Counted from the first letter of the stretch, positions 46,479-58,262 are shown. The stretch is DNA of 64,000 nt from Peromyscus leucopus (GCF_004664715.2 NC_051079.1:57695660-57759659), one strand, 5' to 3'. Program-made: numbers and translations. Notes: a model not told the origin generated them from the sequence alone.

Positions 46479-47210
46479 AAATAAAGATTAATAGTCATCT
46501 ATAATAATCAAACTTATAGTCATATTAAGTATGATTTCAAGGTCATACACAGATATATTTAGGTAGAGAGATGGTTTTCAAACACTTCAAAGACCTACAG
46601 AATATGGCATTTAATATGTTTAATAATATAAGGCTTTTCATAACTGTGAGACACGTCAGCACCAATCTACTTCAGAGAAGACAATGGGCATCAAAAAAAA
46701 AAAAAAAAAAACTCCATATGGAGTTTGATTTCTTTGTGGCATAAGCTCGGCATTAGAGTAAGAAACTGCCCTTGCCTCAATTGCTGACATTATACTGTCC
46801 AAACTGGACCAACGGGCCACAAGAAAGGTGACTGTCAAACTTTGCCAAAACAAGGTAGAACACCTGAAATATGCAGGTACTGCTTACCTCCTCCATAGTG
46901 TGTGGGGCTCTCAGAGCTGTAAGTTTCACTGTCTAGAAGAATCCCTGTTACCTGACCAGGCCCTGAATTGTAGCAACATTCATGTAGTGATAATCTCCTC
47001 AAGAAAGAGGGAAGGATGTGTTGCTATCACATCTCTTGGGATCAGCTAGCCAAAAGCCAGTGGTGGCTGTGAAAACAGAGTGCTGTGGAGCCATTTTGAC
47101 TTTTCGGTTGACTGAGAGGTCAAGGGCATGGTAAGGAATACAAATTTCTGGATGAACAGGTGATGGCTTAGCCCCATGGTTGTTGGTTGCAGGAGGACGC
47201 ATTTGCTCAC
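46223..47210 (-). mobile_element. ERV internal fragment, inverted copy
   Basis: Up to 46478 this is proven by the inverted match to 45880-46135. Beyond that (TCATACACAGATATATTTAG, CACTTCAAAGACCTACAGAA, GGCATAAGCTCGGCATTAG, CCACCACTGGCTTTTGG on the minus strand) it seems to continue the internal region of the same kind of element towards its 5' side. It has no counterpart in the shorter plus-strand remnant, so the extent is inference. An A20 tract (46692-46711) is followed by a short palindrome. Confidence 0.5.
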
Positions 47211-47214
47211 ATAT

Positions 47215-49190
47215 GCTAGTGAACTAGGGCAGTCAATTGTTTTTCATAAATGAGAGTAAAATGAACTCATCACCAGCTTTGCATTTATAGACCCAGATTT
47301 AGATGGAGGGCCTTTGTGTGCCCCAATTGACTTGAATTAATACTAATTGTTTTCTAGGATTTATGTGATAATCCACTGTGAATTATGTTTTAACGCATAG
47401 CACAGAGCATTGTTAATTAATATGGAACTCTAGTATGAAAATTAGTACACCTTTACTTTTATAAAATGAACCTACTAAATTTGATGGCATCAAAGTTAAA
47501 CATCATTGCCCTGTAAACTGTATAGGCAGCAGTAACTTTCAAAGGTCTTGGACTTTGAATCTCTTGCATCTTGAATCACAATTTCCTCATAAGTATGACC
47601 TAGCAGTGAAACCTCAGATGAGAGTTAGTTAAGAGCTAGATGGATTTATGCAGAGCATAGATATTCTTTCCATTAGTGGATCAAGGAATGATTCCATAAA
47701 TTGTGATTTTTTTTAATATTATAAACGTGAAACTCTACCTTGTGAAAGCATGTAAAATATAAATTATATGCTTTCTCTATTTCTATACTAAGGGCAATTT
47801 GTTTCTTAAAACAAATAAGTATGTTGTATTCTTCATAGTCTAAGGAGCATGACAACATGCTTAGAATAAGACAGTCAACCATCATAACTTATCTAAGAAT
47901 AAGGTACAAGATAAATTTAAATTATATTGAAAAGTACTTTCTACCAGCCCAACTAGTAGTCATAAATTTGAGCAATTAGTTGCTGATGCTGCAGTTTGGT
48001 GTCATTTGTGTTAAAAGTGAAAACACTTCTTTTTTTCTTTTCTTTTATTTTTTTTCAGCTAGAGATTTCTCTTTTAAAGAAATTCCAGAACATTGATATT
48101 GCCATACCATGCACTACACTCTAGTTCCTAAACCCCTAACTTATTTCTCATCCTTTCTGCAGAACGTTCTTCCTAATGTGCAGCCATGCTGAAGGTCAGC
48201 ATATAATCTCCAGCGTGCCCATGTCTTCCTGCATGCTCTATCAGACTTGTATACAAACCAGGTTTCAGTACTGCATTCCCCAAAAAATCTGTTTTGTTAG
48301 ATGGACTGTCTCTGTGATTATAGAATTCAATGCAGTGGCATTGATACAGATAAAATGTCAGTGCAGAACATATTTACCATTTCTAAAACAAACACATATA
48401 ATGTTCTTCAATAACTGGATAAATTGTGTATGATGAGATGTTATTGAAAATTCAGGAGTAGGTAAAAACATTCTAGACAATTAAAGTCAAACTTTATTAA
48501 AATATAGGATTCTGTATTCAGATAACTCTTCAAAGGTTAATATCCTTTCTCCATTTCCAAGAACTAAAACTAGAGTCATAGACCCTTGCTGATATCTGTA
48601 AACACTAAAAGGAAGGACTTAGCCTTACAGAAAAAGTTGTCAAATGAGTAGTAAGTTGCAGGAAAATTTTTAGGTAATATTTTAGTGTTGGAACAATAAA
48701 AACTATTTCTATGAAAACCATTAATATTTTTATTAAATTACTAGGCTTATATTCTGACCATAATCCATTCTCTTATTTTGTTTTGTTATGATACAATTTG
48801 AATACCCTTTCTTGTGAACTAAATTAATTATTTATAATATGATTATCACTTATTTGTGGGGTAACTCTCATTCCTTCACAAGAAGTTTGAGCAGAGATTC
48901 TTGGAAAGATCTTAGGTGATATTTCTGTTTTATAGTGTATCTGGTGTTCATGCAATTAGAAAAGATACAATGATCATAATTAATAAACCGATTTTCAAGT
49001 TTACATTGAGCTGCTTGGACATTTGAGAGGTAACAGGTTGCCCCAGTATCTAGGTATGTTTATGGTTTGAAGAGCTAACTCACAGAATATCAGGATATCG
49101 GGTGAGGCAAAATGCCCACAGTTGACATATCATGCTAGTCAGAGGTGCCAATATATCTGATAGTACTGAAAGTTGATAAGGGAGGGAGGA
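47215..49190. other. Unassigned AT-rich DNA
   Basis: No gene or repeat family that I can support. Confidence 0.4.
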
Positions 49191-49194
49191 GCTC

Positions 49195-49555
49195 ATGGGT
49201 GCACACACCTGCCCACTCAACATGTGCTTGTGAGATAATTACTAGGCATTGAGCAGTAGGCACTAGTTCACCATGATAGAGAACAAAGTTATGGGTAATT
49301 ACTTCCTCATGCTCAGAGTTGGCTGGGAGAGACAGATATTCTTCAAACTTCACTGTGAAATTTCAATCACAAATTGAGATAAAGGCTACAAAATGAAGAC
49401 AAGTGAATCTTGAAGCCACAAACCCATCTATATTGGTATGACAAAGAATATGCTCCTTAAGAAATGACATTTGAACTGACGTTTAAAAATAAGGAATTAA
49501 TTACACAAAAAAGAGGAAAGACAAAGAACCAGCTTTCTGAAACAGAAACTTTCAA
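49195..49555 (-). mobile_element. L2 LINE remnant (reverse), tentative
   Basis: TAAGAAATGACATTTGAACT and GACGTTTAAAAATAAGGAAT near the right end resemble the reverse L2 word gaggtgacatttgagctgagtcttgaaggatgag. The rest is too diverged to be sure. Confidence 0.35.
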
Positions 49556-49560
49556 ACATT

Positions 49561-49695
49561 TTTGTCATATATATGTATGTGTGTATACATATGTGTATAT
49601 ATATGTGTGTGTGTATATATACATATATATTGTATGAACATTGTAATATCTATTACAATGCTCATATATATACATATGTATTTATATATGACAAA
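49561..49695. repeat. AT/TG-rich imperfect palindrome
   Basis: The ends TTTGTCATATATA (49561-49573) and its exact complement (49683-49695) enclose TATG/TGTG/TATA low-complexity sequence with an inner perfect hairpin CATTGTAAT-ATCT-ATTACAATG (49639-49660). The left arm is longer by about 43 bp. Confidence 0.85.
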
Positions 49696-49744
49696 GTTTC
49701 CTCCAATAATACTAATTCTTATTTTCTATAACTTATACTAATCT

Positions 49745-51240
49745 TTAACATTTAATTTATTTCATTATATATATAATTACATCATTCCATCCCCTCTCTC
49801 TTCCCCCTCTAACCCCTCTCATGCCCCTTTCCCTGATCTACTCTCAAATTCATGGCCTCTTTTTCCTTACTTATTATTTTTATACAGTGCACACACAAAT
49901 ATATATGAAACCTGATGAGTCTGTTTAGTGTTTCACGTATGTATATGTTTTTAGGGCCAAGCCTTTGGTTATTGGATAACCAATTAGAGGGCTCATCCTT
50001 GGTAAAGACTAATTCTCCCTCTCTCAGTAGTTATAAATTGCCTGCAGTGCTTCATCTGGGGGAGGGGGCACCATAAGATTTTCCTTATCCATTTTGGAAT
50101 GTTAACTGGTGTTGTCATTATTCAACTCTTGTTCAGGAAGTCACAGTGTTTCAATCTCATGAGTTTATCATCCCTGTCGTATCTAGAAGACACAACCGCA
50201 CACCAGAATTCCTGGTCCTCTGGCTCTTACAGTCTTTCCACTCCCTCTTTCATGATGTTCACCGAGCCTTAGGTGTAGGGATTGTGGTATAGATACATCA
50301 ATTAGGGTTGGACATTTTATGGTCAGCTGTTCCCTGCATTTTGATCATTGGTGGCTTTCAATGATGGTCTCCCTCTTCTGCAAAAAGAAGCTCCTTTGAT
50401 GAGATGTGAGAGCTACACTTACCTGTAGGTAAAAGGGTAAGTATTTAGAATGCAGTTAGGAAGTATACTGGGTTAGGAAAGTGGCAGTAGTAGGCTCTCC
50501 TCTAAGAACCATGACTAGCTGTGGGTGATTGTCTAAGTTTATGATACCAGGCATAATTTCCCTCCTATTGAATGGGCTTTAAGTCCAATTAGACAGCTGT
50601 TGGTCACCACCAACATGAGTGTGCCACCACTGCAGCTTTAGGGATTTCTTGCTGCGCTGGTCATTGTTGTGGTCCATAAGTGTCACGGAGTAAGAATATT
50701 GACTGTTTTTCTCCTTGGCCACTTGGCACAGTACCTTCTGGTACTATGCATGTTAGTCCCCAGGGAGGAAGTTTTCAGGACAGACACAGCTGTAATCCTC
50801 TGAGTCCTGTGTTTGAAGCACATGATGTCTTCAGCCTTAGGGACTTACCTTCAAATGTCTGAGAGGCAACCAAGTGCAACAGCAATAGCCAATATTGCTT
50901 TGGGAGTCTCTTGCACTCATGAACTAACAACTTGAAAGGGGTTTCTTATGCCTTATATAAAGGGTTTGTTAGAGGGTATATGGCCCTACAGGAGGCATTA
51001 TGACCCCAAGTAATATAACTTCACTTAACATAAACATTGTTATCTACATAAATTTAATTTTAGGTAAAATTACTCCCTATGGATTTTTCAAATACCTTTA
51101 GTGTTATTTTTCTTCCCTGCCCATCTCCCCTTCTGCATTGTCCTCCCTTTACATACTCTCCCATTTTCCCCATTTCTCACCAATTTCAATTTTTAAAATT
51201 CTGGTTGTATGATTTGAATCATTTTAAATTTAAAATATAT
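49745..51240 (-). mobile_element. L1 (Lx-like) 3' end, reverse, long copy
   Basis: A pyrimidine tract (CCCTCTCTCTTCCCCCTCTA), GTTATTGGATAACCAATTAG, GTTCAGGAAGTCACAGTGTT, GGCTCTTACAGTCTTTCCAC, GCATTTTGATCATTGGTGGC, ACACTTACCTGTAGGTAAAA, AGGCATAATTTCCCTCCTAT, CTGGTCATTGTTGTGGTCCA and CTTACCTTCAAATGTCTGAG align with the shorter copy at 37333 and the forward copy at 13140. The part after about 51060 is pyrimidine-rich and may be a second fragment. Confidence 0.72.
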
Positions 51241-52040
51241 TAAATTTTAATGTCTAGTTTCAAGAGTAAAATCCCTTAAACTATATACAACTCATATGCA
51301 TATACACTTGTAATGAAAATTACATACATGTGACACACATACCCATATGTAGTATCTCATAGGAACCAGACAATACATCCAGAGATCTTTTATAGTACTC
51401 ACTGAATATAACTCAAATAACAAAAACAAAACAAGTTTCTTAAGTTAAATCTAGGGTAATGAGGAATAACCCTGAGTACAGAATTTGTAGCCAGAAAGGA
51501 TGAGATCACCCCAGAATGGATGTTCAGATCTCTGAAAACTTATATCTGGTTATTAGCAATCTGTAGAAGGCATCTTGGAGCTGGGTGGTGATGTGAAGTA
51601 TTTCACTATTTTTTTGGACAGGAAAAAGACCTCTATGTAAGAGAGACCCAGTACCAAGTTAAAAAAAAAAACTCAACATAGTGGGAAAAGTTATGACTGA
51701 ATGTGCAGAATTGAGGGAAAATATTTAGAGAAAAGTAAAATTGCTGAAGTGATACATCAATCTATTAACTTAATAATGGATGAGCCATAGATGAAGAGAG
51801 AACTTACTATTTTATACATTAAAAAAAACTAGAGTCTAACAGAAAACTCAGGAGCTTAAAAATAAGAGAGACTTTAATAAATATGAAGAGCATAATATGA
51901 AAGGCATGCGACATAATATTCCAAATGAAAGATTCTAAAGAGCAGAGATGTAACTTTTATGCTGACTTGTCAAAGCTTAGACAGACAGACAGACAAAAGA
52001 ATCTGCAATCTGAAAATACAACATGCATTAAAATGACAAC
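51240..52040. other. Unassigned AT-rich DNA
   Basis: No repeat recognised except (GACA)n at 51981-51996. Confidence 0.4.
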
Positions 52041-52049
52041 AGTAATAAT

Positions 52050-52526
52050 TATGGTGATATTTTATTTATTTACACACAGGAAGTAGCTCTCTTTTGGAGA
52101 GGTAGGACCACCGCGAGAAGAAGGGTAAGGCTAATAGCAAGCCATCGCAGAAGCTGGGCAGTGGTGGTGCACACCTTTAATCCCAGCACTTGGTAGGCAG
52201 AGCTAGGTAGATCTCTGTGTGTTCAAGGATACAGCCAGCATTGGAGACACACGCCTTTAATCTCAATACCAACCATAGAAGACCTGGAGGTCTGTATAGA
52301 CAGGCAGTGATGAGGCAGTCATGTGGTTGGGTTTACAACCAATGAGAAGGCAGAACAGAAAGTCTTTATAAAGACAAACACACAGGAAGTAGCTATCTTT
52401 TGGAGAGGTAGGACCACCGCAAGAAGAAGGGTAAGGTTTTTAGCTCTTAGCTATTGCTCTGACCTCTTGGTTTTTTTCTTTGCATTGGTTCTGTGTTTCT
52501 TATTGAATAAGACGGTTACTTCTACA
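52050..52526 (+). mobile_element. Solo LTR with B1 module and internal 59-bp duplication
   Basis: A 477-bp element flanked by the exact 6-bp duplication AATAAT (52044-52049 and 52527-52532). It starts TATGGTGATA, as the LTR at 20750-21229 does on its strand, and ends GGTTACTTCTACA. It contains a forward B1-derived module (GGGCAGTGGTGGTGCACACC, TTTAATCCCAGCACTTGG), a second CACGCCTTTAATCTC piece, a TATA-like TTTATAAAG, splice-donor-like GGGTAAGG twice and ATTGAATAAGACGG before the end. The 78-codon frame at 52323-52559 is LTR sequence. Confidence 0.8.
52072..52436 (+). repeat. 59-bp direct repeat pair within the LTR
   Basis: 52072-52130 and 52378-52436 match at 57 of 59 positions (differences at the C/A of AGCTCTC and the G/A of CCGCGAG). 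The spacing is 306 bp, and the B1 module lies between them. Confidence 0.95.
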
Positions 52527-52532
52527 AATAAT

Positions 52533-53020
52533 GAAAACCCAAGGCAAGATTTGTTATAGTGAAACCACTTAATATCAGAGGCAAAAAGAATTCCTCAGTG
52601 GGAAGGGAATGGATTGGTCATTTACAAAGAAGTTGAGAATGAATCCCTAGATGGTATCCATGGAAACTAAATGACAGCAGGGTCGATTAATACTTGAGCA
52701 CCCCACTAAAGTATCTTTTAAGAAGAGTCAAAGACTTAAAGACAAAGAAAATGTGAGCACTCAGCACAAAGAAAACTCAAAAGGCAATTTCTGAAGAACT
52801 GCAAACAACAGTAATTAACAGAGAACACCAAGAAGACAATAATACATGATAAGTGAGGTATTTATTTTGTTTTTCTGTTTTATATATAGAAGAAAGAGTT
52901 TTGGGGTTGCTTATGCTTACAGAGGGTCAGAGTCCATGATGATGGAATGGAGGCAAGAAGTGGCAGGAACGAGATGCAAAGAACAAAGTTGAGGGCTCAC
53001 ATCATCTTTGTTTGTTTCAT
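52533..53020. other. Unassigned AT-rich DNA
   Basis: Nothing that I can assign. Confidence 0.4.
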
Positions 53021-53024
53021 TTTA

Positions 53025-53690
53025 TTTTACTATCTTTTCAGACAATATATTCTGATCACTCTTTCATCTCCTCCCAGATCCTCCAGGCCTCCCCATCCCA
53101 CCCCCAACTCCATGCCCTTTCTCTCTCTCTCTCTTTAGAAAACAAACAGGCAAACAAACAAACTAGAATAAAATTTTTAAAAATACAATAAATACAAACA
53201 AACATACACATACAAAACTATAAATATAAAAAAAGAAAGCCAAAAATATACAGATAAAAATCAAAGATAAGTAAGAAAAAGAATGCTCAAACAAATCAAT
53301 ATGAGACAAAACATCTACAAAAAGAAAACCATTTTTTGTTGGCCATCTATTGCTGTTGTGGGGCCTGCCCTTAAGTGTGGTTGATATATCCAAATGAGAT
53401 TACATTAGAAAAAAACTAATTTTCCTTTGAAAGTAGATGCCAATAGCTTCTTGGTGAAGGGTGGGAGCCCATCCCTACTTATGCTTCTCACTGCTGGGAC
53501 CCCATCTGGCTTGAACTTGTGCAGACCCTATTCATGCTACCACAGCCCTATGAGATAATATGTGCATCAGTCCTGTGTGTCTGGCAGTTTCCTTGGTATC
53601 ATCCTCTGATTCTTATAATCCTTCTGCTTCTACTTCCACATAGAGTTCTACCTGAACTCTGAGAGGAGGGGTTAAGGAAGTTAATTCTAA
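53025..53690 (-). mobile_element. L1 (Lx-like) 3' UTR, reverse, second subfamily
   Basis: CTCCTCCCAGATCCTCCAGG, (CT)n, an A/C-rich stretch, TTGTTGGCCATCTATTGC, GGGGCCTGCCCTTAAGTGTG, TTGATATATCC, GCTTCTTGGTGAAGGGTGGG, CTGGGACCCCATCTGGCTTG and GTGCATCAGTCCTGTGTGTC are a common rodent L1-associated 3' block. It differs from the block at 37333 and 49745. Confidence 0.7.
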
Positions 53691-53699
53691 TCAAGCTGT

Positions 53700-55085
53700 C
53701 AGTCCAAGCATAGAAAATACATCAAAGCTTGATTTGTATATCCAGAGAAGAGATTAAATAATTTAATAATATGGAAGTGGGAGGGTAACTATGCAGGTCA
53801 AAATTCTCTTTAGATATTTTCTCATTTGAAAGGATTAGCTATCATTTAGGCTTATTCAGATTTTTAAATAAAATACACATAAAAAATTTTGAGTGTAGCT
53901 ACTGAAACTACAAAGTACACAATGTATCTAAAGATTCAAATAGATGCATTTCAACCATCTAGTTCAAACAAATGGAGAGAAATAACTAAATTTAGATAAA
54001 CATACATAGTCAAAATGCTGTTGGTTAGAAATAAATAGTGGTCCAAAAGATTTAAGAGAGAGTGTATTAATACACAGAGGAGGAAATATTTCAAAATCGC
54101 CACTTTAAAGTCAATTGAGTAGAAACTACTTTTTAAAAAAGACAAAACTGTATGTTGGTTATTATTAGTCTCTGCCCCTCTTACCCTGAGAACAAGAAGC
54201 ACACATCCATGGCCACCTTCTTCAGTGAATTAGACTCTTTGAATACATGTGGCTTAATGTTAATCATTTAGGTGTCAATAAAACTGTAAAAACTGGAGAG
54301 ACACAAAGGCAGAGATTAAACATAGCAAGAAGCACTGTGGGAAGCCATGGGAAGTCAAGTTGGAAACCTGAAAATGAAACTATTTCTAGAGAAATACAGT
54401 TTCCATAACAGGCTCAAAAGAAGCAGAAAATAGAATATATTAATTCTGGGATTATGAAAGTGTAAAATAAATACCCTCAACCCAATAATCCTACAGGAGA
54501 GCAGTAGTCTAGAGGAATACAGGAAAGTGCTCACATCAAACATTTGAATAATAATTTGAAATGTTCAAATGGCCATGAAAAAGAGAGCAGTTAAATATTT
54601 ACATGAAGAACAATATATGGTCATAAAATATATAATTATAATCTATACACAACTAAAAATGTAAATCTGGGAGATTAATAAAGGCAGAATTGAACAATTT
54701 CTCACTTTCATGCATATGAACATGTGATAAAATTATAACTGAAAATGCAAAAAGTATATAATTAAATCAGTAATTAATTTTGAAATGAGGTAGTAAAACA
54801 TGGCATAAATTTCTATTAGTGATAATCTAGTTATTGGTCTTATGAATATCTATCATATTAGTATGCTTTAAATACAAAATATTATTATATTAATCTTTTT
54901 TATAACAAATAATAACTGTCCTGTTAAGAGAAAGGAAGGAGGTAAATTACCATTCCATGCAGAGGAAGAAACGCAAAGATTTAAAAATGGCCAGGTTGAG
55001 AAGGAACATGGAATGAGTGAGAAACAGAAAAAGTTGCTGAAGTCATGATGTGACAGAAGGAAGGACAAAGTGGCAAATATGGCTA
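53700..55085. other. Unassigned AT-rich DNA
   Basis: No gene or repeat family that I can support; minus-strand frames of 61-83 codons have no domain. Confidence 0.4.
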
Positions 55086-55093
55086 GGAAGAGC

Positions 55094-55499
55094 TGTGCTA
55101 GGTGGTTTTATGTCAACTTGACACAAGCCAGAATCACTCGGGAAGAGGAACTGTCAACTGAGAAAATACGACCATGAGTCTGGCCTGTAAACAAGTTGAT
55201 AAGGCATTTTCTCAACTAGTGACTGATGTCAAAGGTCTCAGTCCATTCTGGGTGGTACCACCCTGGGCAGTTGGTCCAGGGTGCTATAAGAAAGCATGCT
55301 GAGCATGCTACGAGGAGCAAGCCAGTAACAGCACCTCTTCATGGCTTTTGCTTCAGTTCCTGCTTCCAGGTTCTTGCCTTGAGTACCTGCCCTAATTTCC
55401 TTTGATGATGGGCTGTGTTGTAGAAGGGTAAGTGAAATAAACCCTTTCCTACCCATGTTGCTTATGGTCACTTTTTTAATCACAGCAGCAGAAACCCTA
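55094..55499 (+). mobile_element. MaLR LTR (MT/ORR1-type)
   Basis: TGTGCTAGGTGGTTTTATGT to GCAGAAACCCTA, flanked by AAGAGC on both sides (55088-55093 and 55499-55504). It reads in the transcription direction: GTCAACTTGACACAAGCCAG, ACCCTGGGCAGTTGGTCC, TATA-like GCTATAAGAAAG, GTGAAATAAACCCTTTCC and TTAATCACAGCAGCAGAAAC. It is the reverse-complement relative of 12695-13101. Confidence 0.8.
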
Positions 55500-55509
55500 A
55501 GAGCCAATG

Positions 55510-56085
55510 TCAGCACTAAGGTAGTCATGTTTTAATTTGTTCACACTTGACCTTGCGTCTCTTAGCAAGTGCTGGTTAGTTATGCTACAATGGCAGATTT
55601 TTCAAGGGTCAGAGCTAACACCATCTTGATGCCACATTGAGAATTTATTCATCAGTATGTCTTTCTAATTTCTCATAAAGGTTTACTGAGTTTCAAATCA
55701 GGAACCACGTTTTAATACACCATCTAGATGTTTTACCTCATCAGACTTCTTTCGCTACAACATTTCACATACAGAAGAATTCATAATACAAAAAGAAATA
55801 TGAGGCAGTCATTGCAGAATACATGAAAATACTAATTTATCCTAAGGAAAAAAATAAAGTCCACAACTGAACACACACACAGTCATATACACATTCACAC
55901 AAACACATAAGGGGCAGTCATATACACTCCACACAAAATGGAGATGATCACTTTAAAGCCTGCCATTAGGGACATTATTTAAAATGATTTTAATACTGTT
56001 AGAGTGTACTAATTTGTAACATATATTCTTCAAATAAATGAATCATCAAAGAACATACTTCAGTGACAAAAGCAGCTTGCCATCT
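55510..56085. other. Unassigned AT-rich DNA
   Basis: Nothing that I can assign apart from short CA runs near 55870-55900. Confidence 0.4.
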
Positions 56086-56087
56086 GT

Positions 56088-56205
56088 TTGTGTCAATAAA
56101 GCTTTATTCAAACACAGCTATGTTCATTGGTTTGTATTGGTCTGCTCAATAAAGTTGATCATAAATAAGTGTTGTACATAAAGCTATTTGGCCCTTTGGA
56201 AAAAA
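56088..56205 (-). mobile_element. MER-type DNA transposon remnant, tentative
   Basis: GTCAATAAAGCTTTATTCAA, ACACAGCTATGTTCATTGG and AGCTATTTGGCCCTTTGGAA resemble a common ancient MER element (ataaagttttattggaacacagccacg ... tatctggccctttacag). Short and diverged. Confidence 0.35.
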
Positions 56206-56224
56206 GCAAAGGGGAAAAGGGGAA

Positions 56225-56334
56225 GGAAAGAAGGGAGGGAGGGAGGGAGGGAGGGAGGAAGGAAGGAAGGAAGGAAGGAAGGAAGGAAGGAAGGAAGGAA
56301 GGAAGGAAGGAAGGAAGGAAGGAAGGAAGGAGGG
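56225..56334. repeat. (GGGA)n-(GGAA)n purine microsatellite
   Basis: GGGA units to about 56258, then about 19 GGAA units. Open frames on both strands with E-G-R-K or LPSF repeats are translations of it. Confidence 0.95.
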
Positions 56335-56344
56335 AAGAAACCAC

Positions 56345-57180
56345 TACTGGCTTAAAGATAAATTTTTATTGGGCATATTGAGATTTCTGCTATAATTTTA
56401 TATATTGTATTTTTGTTTATATAATGTATTGTTGTTTTGTTCCATTCTGAAAATCAACACTTATTTATATTTCCGATTATATTATGTTTTATGAGCATAT
56501 CACAAATAAGGTACTCCTTATTATCTTGACTTCTACTTTTTTGCTATAAATACCGTCCTGACTCAGAGATTTATGTAACTCATCGGAAACTGAAATCAGC
56601 ACCTCAAAGTACAAGTCCTGTTTAAAGTTATGGTCACATTTCCCTCTGAAAGATATCATTCATCATACATCTACTTGGCTCTTCAGGGCCAGACCTCTGG
56701 GAAGCATGTTCACACCCCATGCCATCCAACTACTCTAAGCACCAACATTCACCATTTGCTACTAGAAGTGACTAAGTCTCTCTTATTTACAAAGTTTATT
56801 TCGGCCTATCTTGATTTTGGCTGATCTTGATTGACCTTTCTCTTGCCTTTGACTTTTCTTCTGGCCTTCTTTGTCTTTGGATTACAAGGCATATAATTTT
56901 TCTTTGCTCTATCTGCTCCTAGCTGCTCTTCTTTCAATATCTTCTGAAAGAAAATCTCCAAAGAAGATGCCAAGTTATCACTTGCCTACATTCTTCATAA
57001 TACCCTGCCCCATCCCTAACTTCATTCTGGCATGTTTTCCCTCTAGACTAGCCTGAAGTAGCATACATCTGGTCTGCTTCTCACTGACATATCTCCATTA
57101 GAGTTTTCTTTACATCGTATACTTGACAATATATTTTATTTCTAGAAAGTTTTAATCATATTAATTGCATGCTCATATTT
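56345..57180. other. Unassigned non-coding DNA
   Basis: No repeat or gene that I can support. Confidence 0.4.
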
Positions 57181-57184
57181 CTTT

Positions 57185-57375
57185 TGTTGGTATTTAGTAC
57201 TCTTAATAATTAACCACAGTTTCTATATCTGACTTTAATTTCCTTTCCTAGGCTGTTTGCTGAATTTGAGTTTTAGGTTAGGACTGAACTGTTTCCATAA
57301 TTCATCTCTGCCTGTGCCTGGCATATGAAATATTTTCTACATACTAATTTCTGCAAATATTTTACCTATTTGTAT
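57185..57375 (+). mobile_element. L2 LINE 3' end, diverged
   Basis: GGACTGAACTGTTTCCATAA, TTCATCTCTGCCTGTGCCTG and GCATATGAAATATTTTCTAC follow the L2 terminus order (gaactgtttctaattcatctctg ... gtgcctggcatatagtagg ... aaatgtttg). Confidence 0.45.
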
Positions 57376-57518
57376 GATACTATATTACCAACTCCTCATT
57401 TTACTGTGGCTTCCTACAAGGCAAAGAAATTACTGAATAAACAACTAAAATGATAAATGGATCAGTATCCCAGTCAAGGATAGAAATGTAGGGTACCCTA
57501 TGATTTATCTAGCATAGG

Positions 57519-57519
<1 letters not shown>

Positions 57520-57568
<49 letters not shown>

Positions 57569-57714
57569 GTTTTTCGAGACAGGATTTCTCTGTGTAGCTT
57601 TGTGACTTTCCTGGAAGTCACTTTGGAGACCAGGCTGGCCTCGAACTCACAGAGATCCACCTGCCTCTGCCTCCCAAGTGCTGGGATTAAAGGTGTGCGC
57701 CACCACCACCTGGC
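57520..57714 (-). mobile_element. B1 SINE with T48 (poly-A) tail
   Basis: T48 (57520-57567) followed by CGAGACAGGATTTCTCTGTG, AGACCAGGCTGGCCTCGAAC, GTGCTGGGATTAAAGGTGTG and CACCACCTGGC: a full-length reversed B1 with an unusually long pure tail, typical of a young insertion. Confidence 0.95.
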
Positions 57715-58094
57715 GGCATTTTTTTAAGAAAAAAGAATTTTCAGATTATCCTCTAATAATATTTCATATCATGTTCATATCATACATGCTACAATTATTT
57801 ATAAACCAAATAAAATGTCCTCATTGGATAACACCCATACCTCAGAACAAATCACAGTTCCATGTCAATATGTGCATTATCCAGACTTGATGGTTTCCCT
57901 TTAATTTGATCTCATAAGGATGGTTCCTGCTGATCTGCTTCACTGAGTAGGTTTTGTGGAATATAGTCCTTGTGAATGTCAGTCACTTTACTGATTGAGA
58001 AACAGTGTGGCTTTCCTGCTCCATTGTGGTTCACTACAATAGACACAAACTTGATGGATTCTGATTTGTTACATTGCAAATATTAAGGACTCTT

Positions 58095-58262
58095 GGCTGC
58101 AAAGATGACTTCAGTGTGTTTAAGAGGACTGCTATCATGCCTGAGGATGTGAGATTGATCCCAGGGACTTATATGGTAGAAGGAAAGAACCAACTCCTTC
58201 AAGTTAACCTCTGATCTTTCCTAATAGATACTCACATATACAAATAAATAAATGAAAAAAAA
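58095..58262 (+). mobile_element. B2/B3A-family SINE
   Basis: GATTGATCCCAGGGACTTAT, ATGGTAGAAGGAAAGAACCA, ACTCCTTCAAGTTAACCTCT and an (AAAT)n tail match a forward B2/B3A. Confidence 0.82.
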
